From assembly GCA_947448105.1 (NCBI GenBank), contig CANFNE010000160.1, positions 1-5,967 of the forward strand: a stretch of 5,967 nt of DNA, in the 5' to 3' direction. Within the stretch, counting starts at the first letter, position 1; the number at the start of each line of letters is the position of its first letter. Source of the DNA: Burkholderiales bacterium. GTDB lineage: Bacteria; Pseudomonadota; Gammaproteobacteria; Burkholderiales; Burkholderiaceae_C. This document shows, one piece after another, positions 1-5,311 of this stretch. The position numbers and the translations under genes were made by a program. The notes beneath the pieces were generated by a model. That model had not been told where the DNA came from. It worked only from the letters and a program-made list of their open reading frames with translations, and did no database searches.

Positions 1-474
1 AGCGGCCTGCACGGCGCCAACCGGCTGGCCAGCAATTCGCTGGTGGAATGCATGGTGTTTGCGCGTGCGGCCAGCCACGACATTGAGCAGCGCCCCGGCG
101 CCCCCTTGCGCGCCCTGCCCGCCTGGGACGACAGCCGTGTGACCGACGCCGACGAATCGGTGGTGATCTCGCACAACTGGGACGAGCTGCGCCGCTTTAT
201 GTGGGACTACGTGGGCATTGTGCGCACCAACAAACGCCTCGAGCGCGCCGCGCACCGTATTGCGCTGCTGCAAGACGAGATCCAGGAGTTTTACGCCAAC
301 TTCCACGTCACGCGCGACCTGCTGGAGCTGCGCAACCTGGTGCAGGTGGCCGACCTGATCGTGCAAAGCGCACGCACCCGGCATGAAAGCCGGGGCCTGC
401 ACTTCAGCCGCGATTACCCTGAGATGCTGGACGAGGCGTTGCCCACGATCTTGGTGCCCAAGCCGCGCGACTAA
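1..474 (+). CDS. nadB: L-aspartate oxidase, C-terminal part (5' end outside window)
   Basis: FAD-dependent cytoplasmic enzyme that oxidises L-aspartate to iminoaspartate, which quinolinate synthase (NadA) then uses in de novo NAD synthesis. The open frame enters from the left edge in frame 1, and 157 residues are visible before the TAA stop; family members are about 530 residues, so roughly the last third is present. The fragment opens with GLHGANRLASNSLVE (residues 2-16), the conserved flavoprotein motif near the end of the catalytic part, whose Arg is implicated in dicarboxylate binding in this superfamily. A helical C-terminal domain follows (about 55-125), then HESRGLHFSRDYP (128-140), which is typical of NadB and separates it from succinate dehydrogenase/fumarate reductase flavoproteins. 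An internal ATG at 43 is not the real start, because homology continues upstream to the edge. The gene converges on thiQ across a 22-bp gap. I see no damage in the visible part. Confidence 0.95.
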   Translation, partial: SGLHGANRLASNSLVECMVFARAASHDIEQRPGAPLRALPAWDDSRVTDADESVVISHNWDELRRFMWDYVGIVRTNKRLERAAHRIALLQDEIQEFYANFHVTRDLLELRNLVQVADLIVQSARTRHESRGLHFSRDYPEMLDEALPTILVPKPRD

Positions 475-496
475 GGAGTTGCGCGCACGCCAGCAG

Positions 497-1156
497 CTAC
501 CAAAGCGGCTGCAAAGCCCCGGCCACCACCCGAAAGCCACGCGCGCCCACCGAACGCGCCTCGGCCTCGTCGTGCGTGACCCACAGCACCGCCATACCGG
601 ATGCGGTAATGCGTTGCCGAAATTCGGCGCGCAGGCTCAGACGCAAATCAGCGTCCAGCGCAGAAAAAGGCTCGTCGAGCAGCAACAGGCGCGGTGCGGT
701 AATCAGGGCGCGCGCCAGTGCCACGCGCTGCTGCTCGCCGCCCGAGAGTTGCCACACCCGGGCGCCGGTGTGGGCGGCCAGGCCAAAGCGCTGCAGCATT
801 TCCACCGCCTGGGCGCGCGCCGTTGCGCGGCGCTGGCCTTGCTCGACCAGGCCAAAGGCCACGTTGTCTTGCACGCTCAGGTGCGGAAACAGCGCAAAGT
901 CTTGGAACATGAGCGCAAATTGGCGCTGCTCGGGTGGCAGGTTTGTGATGTCTTGCCCGTCAAACAACACGCGGCCGGCGTCTGGCGCCTCCAGCCCGGC
1001 GATGATTTTGAGCAAGGTACTTTTGCCGCTGCCCGAGGGGCCTAAAAGCGCCACCGTTTGGCCCTGGGGAACTTGCAGGTTCAGTTCTTTGAGCAATAGC
1101 CGCTGGCCACCGCCCGGGCTGCGCCAGTGTTTGCTAATGCCTTGCACGTCAAGCAT
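497..1156 (-). CDS. thiQ: Thiamine/TPP ABC transporter ATP-binding protein
   Basis: ATPase of the thiamine/TPP importer; two copies should dock on the cytoplasmic face of ThiP and power transport. The 219-residue protein has every ABC ATPase motif: Walker A GPSGSGKST (39-47), Q-loop Gln85 in MFQDFALFPHL, signature LSGGEQQR (137-144), Walker B LLLLDE (157-162), D-loop SALD (165-168) and H-loop His195 in VTHDEAEA. It is short, lacking the C-terminal regulatory domain of MalK/PotA types, as expected for ThiQ (E. coli protein about 232 residues). The ATG start at 1156 overlaps the end of thiP by 8 bp, implying translational coupling. It is the last gene of the thiB-thiP-thiQ operon. The ATPase alone could belong to an iron or sulfate importer of the same superfamily; the ThiB neighbour and the riboswitch decide the name. 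The TAG stop is at 497-499. Confidence 0.9.
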   Translation of the reverse strand: MLDVQGISKHWRSPGGGQRLLLKELNLQVPQGQTVALLGPSGSGKSTLLKIIAGLEAPDAGRVLFDGQDITNLPPEQRQFALMFQDFALFPHLSVQDNVAFGLVEQGQRRATARAQAVEMLQRFGLAAHTGARVWQLSGGEQQRVALARALITAPRLLLLDEPFSALDADLRLSLRAEFRQRITASGMAVLWVTHDEAEARSVGARGFRVVAGALQPLW

Positions 1157-2756
1157 GGGAATCCTCAGGGATGGCCGCGTCCGCGACGGGCCACTCGATC
1201 AATAAAAAGACGATGAGCGCCAACGCCATCAACGCGCAGGCCAGCACCAGCGCAGCGTCCAGGTGCGCCGCACCCGGCCGGCCCAGGTGCTGGTAAATCA
1301 GGGTGCTGAGTGTGGCCCACTCGGGGCGGCTTAAAAACAGCGTCACCGCAAATTCGCCCACGGCGGTGGCTGCGGCAAAGGCCATGCCCCGGCGCAGCGC
1401 GGGCAAGAGCAGCGGCCAGGTAATGCGCCAAAACGCGCGCCACGGCGATGCCCCCAGCGAACGCGCCGCGGCCATTAAATTGACGGGCAATCCATCCAGA
1501 CCCGAGGCCACCGACTTGGCCACAAAGGGATACGCCAAGAGCGCATAGGCCGCTACCAACAACGGCACGCTGGCCGTCCAGCTGGGATACAACAACAAAA
1601 GCCCAAAGGCCACCAGCACGGGCGACACCACCAGCGGCAAAAAGGCCAGCGCCCGCAGCGCAGCCGAATGCCGCGCCGCCAGCGCATGGGCCAAGCCCAG
1701 CGCAGTGGCCAGCAGCAAGGCCGCGCCTGAGAAACGCAGCGTGTTCGCCAAGGCCTGTAGCGTCTCGGGCTCCCAAAGCACGGCCCAGGATTGCGCGCCA
1801 GAGAGCACCGCACGCAGCACGATAGCGGCAATGGGCGCCAAGCAAAACACCGCCAGCACCGCCAGCGCGCCAGCCACCGCCAAGCACTGGCCCAAGCCAC
1901 GGGGCGCACGCCGCGCAATGCGGTCGGCGCGCAGCGGCGTGGCCAAGCGGCGTTCCAGCACCGCATAGAGCAGCGCAAACACGCCGGTCATGCCCAGCGT
2001 CCACAGCGCCAACACGCCCGCAGCACCGAGTTGCAGCTCGTAGGCCACCAGGGTGTAAATCTCGACTTCCACCGTAGCGTACTTCTGGCCGCCCAAGACC
2101 AGGGCCAGACCAAAACCCGCAAAACAATACAAAAACACCAGGCACAGCGCCGACATCAACCAGGGCAATATCGCCGGCCACTCGATGCGCCAAAACGCAC
2201 GCCAAGGCGTGGCGCCCAGCGTGCGGGCTGCGGCCAAGCGCGAGGCGCTGACCTGCTCCAGCGCGTCGGTGGCGCTGCGCACCAGCACGCACAGGTTAAA
2301 AAACACATTGCCATACAGCAACAAAAAAGGCGTGTCCTGCAAAGCCTGTCCGCCCGCTTGCACCCACAGGCCTTGCGGCCCCCACAGCGCCAGCACGCCC
2401 ATGGCCGCCACCAGCGTGGGCACGACAAAGGGCAGCATCAGCGCGCGCAGCACCCAGCGCCGCCCCGCAAATTCATAACGCGCCAGCACCCAGGCCACCG
2501 GCACGCCCAGCAGCAGCACCAAACCGCAGGTGAGCGCCGCCTGCAGCGCCGACCACAGCAAGCGCCATCGCATATACGGGTCCACCCAGGGCTGCAGCCA
2601 GACGCTGGCGTCCGCGCCAGACGCCAAGGGCCCGACACCGCCGGACACCGCCTCCCCCATCAGCCGCAGCACGGGCGCGACCAGCACCACCAGCATAAAA
2701 GCCAGAGGCGCGAGCGCCAGCCAACGCGGGGAACGCTGGGCGGGGCCTATTTGCAC
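1149..2756 (-). CDS. thiP: Thiamine/TPP ABC transporter permease (fused two-half permease)
   Basis: Inner-membrane channel subunit of the thiamine/TPP importer. The 535-residue protein matches the usual ThiP length (about 536) and consists of two homologous permease halves, with about 12 hydrophobic segments (for example 13-33, 74-92, 105-125, 200-222, 245-265, 290-316, 343-360, 367-390, 396-412, 455-475, 500-520). Each half has the cytoplasmic EAA loop that contacts ThiQ: SRLAAARTLGATPWRAFWRI (172-191) and NLMAAARSLGASPWRAFWRI (426-445). The two copies remain similar at DNA level. The start is a GTG at 2756, chosen because the frame upstream offers no ATG or GTG before running into the thiB coding region, and the N-terminus then begins just before the first membrane segment. 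There is no clear Shine-Dalgarno sequence. The gap to the thiB stop is 35 bp, and the 3' end overlaps the thiQ start by 8 bp. FbpB-type iron permeases share this fold; context favours ThiP. Confidence 0.92.
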   Translation of the reverse strand: MQIGPAQRSPRWLALAPLAFMLVVLVAPVLRLMGEAVSGGVGPLASGADASVWLQPWVDPYMRWRLLWSALQAALTCGLVLLLGVPVAWVLARYEFAGRRWVLRALMLPFVVPTLVAAMGVLALWGPQGLWVQAGGQALQDTPFLLLYGNVFFNLCVLVRSATDALEQVSASRLAAARTLGATPWRAFWRIEWPAILPWLMSALCLVFLYCFAGFGLALVLGGQKYATVEVEIYTLVAYELQLGAAGVLALWTLGMTGVFALLYAVLERRLATPLRADRIARRAPRGLGQCLAVAGALAVLAVFCLAPIAAIVLRAVLSGAQSWAVLWEPETLQALANTLRFSGAALLLATALGLAHALAARHSAALRALAFLPLVVSPVLVAFGLLLLYPSWTASVPLLVAAYALLAYPFVAKSVASGLDGLPVNLMAAARSLGASPWRAFWRITWPLLLPALRRGMAFAAATAVGEFAVTLFLSRPEWATLSTLIYQHLGRPGAAHLDAALVLACALMALALIVFLLIEWPVADAAIPEDSHA

Positions 2757-2791
2757 AGCGGGTTTACGGTCATGCGTTTGGGTGAGTGCGC

Positions 2792-3850
2792 TTACTTCAG
2801 CACCACCTTGGTCCAGCGCGCCACCCAGGCCGCGCCTTTGTCGGCGATGTCTTGGTCGCTGGGGCTGTCAAACTTGGCGGGTTCGGGGGCAAACTTCATC
2901 GCGTCGGCGCGGGCTACATTGGCTTCTACCGGGAACATCCACATCTCGGTTTGCATTTGCTTTTGCACCTCAGCCGAGCGCATGAACTCGATGAACTTCT
3001 CGGCGGCTTCGCGCGCCTTGCCACCTTTGACCAGGGCCACACCCTCCACCTGGCGGAACACCGCGCCGGGCACGCTCAGGCTGCCGGTGGGCGGCTCGTT
3101 GATTTTGGTTTTGCTGTAAAAAACCTCGGCCGCCGGGCTGCTGGCGTAGCTCACGGTGAGCGGGTAAGCGCCGCCTGGGGTGTTGGAAAAGTCCGTGTAG
3201 TAAGACTCGCTCCAGCCCTTGGCCACTTTCACGCCCCCTTGGCGCATGCGGGCCCACCAGTCAAAGGCTTTTTCTTCGCCCAGGGCGCCAATGGTGGCCA
3301 GCAAAAACGCATAGCCGGTGCTTGATGTGGCCGGGTTTTGCACGACCAGCAGCTTAGGAGCGCCGGGTTGGGCCAGGTCTTCCAGCGTTTTGGGCAAGGC
3401 CACTGCGCGCTTGGCAAACCAGGCTTTGTCGTAGTTCAGCGTCACATAGCCGTAGTCCACCGGCACCAGTGGCGCGGGCAGGCCAACGGCGGAGGGGCGC
3501 TGGGCTGCGGCGCCGGTATAGGCGTCCAGCACATCGGCGGCCAGGGCTTTGGCGGCCAGGGTGTTGTCAATGCCAAACACCACGTCGGCAATCGGCGCTT
3601 TGCGGGTCAGGATGAGTTTATTGAGCATCTCGCCGGCGTCGCCCGCCTTGGTCACGCGCAGTTTGACACCGGCGTCTTTTTCAAACTGGGCCAAGAGCGG
3701 CTTGGGCACGCCAAACGAGCTGTGGGTGAGCAAGCGCAACTCGGGCGCCGCGTCTGCAGCAAAAACCACCGGAGCGGCAAGCCCCAAAGTGGACGCCACC
3801 AGCAGCGCGCTGGTGCTGCGGCGGGACAAAGAAAAAATGCCGTGGTTCAT
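2792..3850 (-). CDS. thiB: Thiamine/TPP-binding periplasmic protein
   Basis: Periplasmic receptor that delivers thiamine, thiamine phosphate or TPP to ThiPQ. It has 352 residues from the ATG at 3850. The N-terminus is a typical Sec signal (RR at 10-11, hydrophobic 15-30, likely cleavage after VFA or FAA, about residues 31-32). The mature part carries segments conserved in ThiB: ADVVFGIDN (88-96), VDYGYVTLNYDK (131-142), QNPATSSTGYAFLL (171-184), KGWSESYYTDF (211-221), LTVSYASSPAAEV (231-243), FRQVEGVALVKGG (265-277) and EMWMFPVEANV (302-312). The tryptophans of KGWSE and EMWMFP match aromatic residues of the E. coli protein, whose ligand ring stacks on aromatics. The frame stays open upstream to a GTG at 3922, but that would add 24 residues before the signal peptide and run through leader RNA; an AAAGGAG site 7 bases before 3850 decides the start. 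First gene of the operon, preceded by a TPP riboswitch. Confidence 0.94.
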   Translation of the reverse strand: MNHGIFSLSRRSTSALLVASTLGLAAPVVFAADAAPELRLLTHSSFGVPKPLLAQFEKDAGVKLRVTKAGDAGEMLNKLILTRKAPIADVVFGIDNTLAAKALAADVLDAYTGAAAQRPSAVGLPAPLVPVDYGYVTLNYDKAWFAKRAVALPKTLEDLAQPGAPKLLVVQNPATSSTGYAFLLATIGALGEEKAFDWWARMRQGGVKVAKGWSESYYTDFSNTPGGAYPLTVSYASSPAAEVFYSKTKINEPPTGSLSVPGAVFRQVEGVALVKGGKAREAAEKFIEFMRSAEVQKQMQTEMWMFPVEANVARADAMKFAPEPAKFDSPSDQDIADKGAAWVARWTKVVLK

Positions 3851-3935
3851 GGAAGTGCTCCTTTGCGTTTCAAAAAAAATCCAGCCCGGACCCATGAAAC
3901 GAAAAAAGCCCCCAGAACGCACGGCATCTTCCCCA
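3851..3935 (-). promoter_or_regulatory. Expression platform between TPP aptamer and thiB
   Basis: This 85-nt leader follows the aptamer. It has two U-runs on the minus strand: six U after GGGGGC (3902-3907) and eight U after CUGGA (3872-3879). The run of eight follows a short UCC-GGGCU-GGA hairpin that is weak by eye. The run of six follows GGGGGC, whose GGCUU could pair with AAGCC of the aptamer P3, but I see no strong local stem. The leader also holds GGAAG (3928-3932), complementary to CUUCC just before the thiB ATG. Control could therefore be by termination or by blocking translation; sequence inspection does not settle it. Confidence 0.5.
3858..3864 (-). promoter_or_regulatory. Ribosome binding site of thiB
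   Basis: The minus strand reads AAAGGAG here, 7 bases before the ATG at 3850. It is a strong Shine-Dalgarno sequence and fixes the thiB start at 3850 rather than at the longer open frame. The five bases directly before the ATG (CUUCC in RNA, 3851-3855) are complementary to GGAAG copies at the end of the riboswitch (3941-3945) and just after it (3928-3932), so access to this site could be controlled by leader folding; that last point is inference. Confidence 0.85.
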
Positions 3936-4016
3936 TCACGCTTCCTACGCTGGCATTACCCAGATCAGGTTCATGGGGTATTTCTCAGTCTGGCTTGCGC
4001 CTGACACCCCCGGTGA
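3936..4016 (-). promoter_or_regulatory. TPP riboswitch (THI-box) aptamer of the thiBPQ operon
   Basis: The minus strand shows the THI-box in order: GGGGGTG (4004-4010), CTGAGA (3983-3988), ATACCCC (3974-3980), TGAACCTGATCTGGGTAATG (3954-3973) and CCAGCGTAGGAAG (3941-3953). P1 can close through UCAC (4013-4016) with GUGA (3936-3939). P2 pairs GGGGU with ACCCC. A short P3 is capped by a GCAA tetraloop (GGC-GCAA-GCC). The CUGAGA and UGAACCUGAU sequences form the pyrimidine and pyrophosphate sensor strands of the known class. TPP binding normally lowers expression of downstream thiamine genes, which fits thiB 85 bases further on. The aptamer is about 81 nt, like E. coli thiM. The exact ends are estimated from P1. 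Confidence 0.96.
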
Positions 4017-4023
4017 GTTGCGC

Positions 4024-4052
4024 AGTGTAAGGGCTCAGCGGCCCGCAAACAG
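4024..4052 (-). promoter_or_regulatory. Possible promoter of thiBPQ
   Basis: The minus strand has TACACT at 4024-4029 as a -10 candidate (four of six consensus bases). It would put transcription start at about 4017-4019, right at the edge of the TPP aptamer, which is where a riboswitch transcript should begin. The -35 position (CTGTTT, 4047-4052, 17-bp spacing) is poor. The placement is attractive but the sequence match is weak. Confidence 0.3.
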
Positions 4053-4095
4053 GCGACCACCAAAATTTTCCTACTTGGGTCGGATCAATATTTAA

Positions 4096-4132
4096 CCGTG
4101 CAAATTTTCTATTCAATGGATAAAATGCACGG
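4096..4132. repeat. 37-bp imperfect palindrome abutting the ATPase start codon
   Basis: The sequence is symmetric about base 4114. Of the 18 mirrored positions, 14 are Watson-Crick pairs, one is T-G and three are mismatches (distances 7, 10 and 11). The outer arms are a perfect 7-bp CCGTGCA / TGCACGG, and the inner part is CTATT-C-AATGG. It ends exactly one base before the ATG at 4133. Bases 4085-4126 are only about 24% G+C in an otherwise GC-rich window. It may be an operator, a hairpin in the mRNA, or a replication/integration-type site; the position next to a start codon favours regulation of the downstream gene. Function is unknown to me. Confidence 0.8.
4098..4126 (+). promoter_or_regulatory. 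Possible promoter of the ATPase gene inside the palindrome
   Basis: TAAAAT at 4121-4126 is a good -10 candidate (five of six consensus bases). With 17-bp spacing the -35 would be GTGCAA (4098-4103), which is weak. Transcription would start about seven bases on, at or next to the ATG at 4133, giving a leaderless message; this agrees with the absence of any Shine-Dalgarno sequence. Both elements lie inside the palindrome, so a protein bound there would block the promoter. Confidence 0.35.
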
Positions 4133-5311
4133 ATGAAAAATCGCCAAGCCCAGGCTGCCCTCGGCACCTTGCTCGCACAATTCCCCGCCGTGGTGCTGCT
4201 CGGGCCGCGCCAGTGCGGCAAAACCACGCTGGCGTTTGCCGAGCAGGCCGCGCGCAGCAACGCCATTTACCTGGACTTGGAGCTGCCATCGGCCCAGCGC
4301 CAGCTTGACGACCCGGAAGGCTTCTTTTTGGCCCATCCAAACCAGTTGGTAATCTTGGACGAAGTGCAGCGCATGCCTGGCCTGTTTGCGGTGCTGCGCG
4401 GCGCCATTGACCAGCGCCGACGCGCGGGCGAGGCCAGTGGCCAGTTTTTGCTTTTGGGTTCGGCCAGCGGTGTACTGCTGCAGCAAAGCAGCGAAAGCCT
4501 GGCCGGGCGCGTGGCCACGCTGGAGCTCACGCCTTTTCAGGCGCGCGAAGTGGTGGACGCCCAGGCGAGCGCCACAGTGCTTAACGACTTGTGGGTGCGC
4601 GGCGGCTTTCCGCTGGCGTGGCTGGCCCCTAACGACAGCGCCAGCCTGGCCTGGCGCGACGCCTTTATTGCCACCTACCTAGAAAAAGACATTCCAGCAC
4701 TGGGGCCGCGCATTCCCAGCACCACCTTGCGCCGCTTGTGGACCATGCTGGCGCACAACCAGGGCGAGCTGCTAGACCAGTCCCGACTGGCGGGCGCGCT
4801 GGCCATCAGCGGGCAGACGGTGGGCCGCTATATCGATTTGCTGTGCGACCTGATGCTGGTACGCCGCTTGATGCCCTGGAGCGGCAGCAGCAGCAAGCGC
4901 CTGGTGCGCGCGCCCAAGGTCTACGTGCGCGACAGCGGCCTGGTGCACGCGCTGCTGGGCCTGCCCCACCTGGACGCGGTGCTGGGCCACCCGGTGGCCG
5001 GTGGCAGCTGGGAGGGTTTTGTCTTAGAGCAGCTCATTGCTGCAGCCCCGCAGGCCCAGGCCAGCTACTACCGCACCAGCCACGGCGCCGAGGTAGATTT
5101 GGTGCTGGAGTTTCGCAATGGTGCCACCTGGGTGATTGAAATAAAGCGCTCGTCGGCGCCCAGCGTTTCCAAAGGCTTTTATTTGGCCAGTGCCGATCTG
5201 GGCGCTGCCCGCAGGCTGGTGGTAGCGCCTGTGCCGCAGCCCTACCCGCTGCGCGATGGGGTTGAGGTCATGCCGCCCCTAGCCGCAGTAGCACTCTTGG
5301 CGGCGCAATGA
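4133..5311 (+). CDS. AAA_14/DUF4143-type ATPase with PD-(D/E)xK-like C-terminus
   Basis: A 392-residue P-loop ATPase of the widespread, poorly understood AAA_14 + DUF4143 family; no specific function can be named. It has Walker A GPRQCGKTT (24-32), Walker B LVILDE (72-77) followed by VQRMP, and a sensor-like strand LLLGSAS (106-112). Family segments are GGFP (157-160), FIATYLEKDIP (178-188), a winged-helix-like stretch (about 212-246), PKVYVRDSGLVHALLG (261-276) and GSWEGFVLEQ (291-300). The C-terminus has GAEVDLVLE (318-326) and IEIKRS (335-340), giving E320, D322 and E336-x-K338, the pattern of a PD-(D/E)xK nuclease fold. All motifs are intact and the length is about normal for the family. 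The ATG at 4133 has no Shine-Dalgarno sequence, but the Walker A spacing fits this start. Codon use resembles the neighbours, so there is no sign of recent transfer in the coding part. Its stop overlaps the next gene (ATGA). No antitoxin or phage gene is adjacent. Confidence 0.93.
   Translation: MKNRQAQAALGTLLAQFPAVVLLGPRQCGKTTLAFAEQAARSNAIYLDLELPSAQRQLDDPEGFFLAHPNQLVILDEVQRMPGLFAVLRGAIDQRRRAGEASGQFLLLGSASGVLLQQSSESLAGRVATLELTPFQAREVVDAQASATVLNDLWVRGGFPLAWLAPNDSASLAWRDAFIATYLEKDIPALGPRIPSTTLRRLWTMLAHNQGELLDQSRLAGALAISGQTVGRYIDLLCDLMLVRRLMPWSGSSSKRLVRAPKVYVRDSGLVHALLGLPHLDAVLGHPVAGGSWEGFVLEQLIAAAPQAQASYYRTSHGAEVDLVLEFRNGATWVIEIKRSSAPSVSKGFYLASADLGAARRLVVAPVPQPYPLRDGVEVMPPLAAVALLAAQ

Noticed and set aside
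488..515. Small hairpin GCAGC...GCTGC between nadB and thiQ as a shared terminator
   Set aside because: The stem is only 5 bp with a 9-base loop, lies partly in the thiQ coding end and has no T-run on either strand.
383..1045. Plus-strand open frame running from nadB across thiQ
   Set aside because: It starts inside nadB in another frame and continues opposite thiQ, whose full set of ABC motifs is on the minus strand; the translated protein has no recognisable feature.
1791..3119. Long plus-strand open frame of 442 codons opposite thiP and thiB
   Set aside because: It is antisense to two clear genes, its protein is rich in Gln, His, Arg and Ala with no domain pattern, and long shadow frames are common in GC-rich DNA.
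3851..3922. N-terminal extension of ThiB to a GTG at 3922
   Set aside because: It would place 24 residues in front of a good signal peptide and translate the riboswitch expression platform; a strong AAAGGAG site supports the ATG at 3850.
3338..4030. Plus-strand open frame opposite thiB and the riboswitch
   Set aside because: It covers the antisense of a signal peptide, leader and structured RNA and has no coding features of its own.
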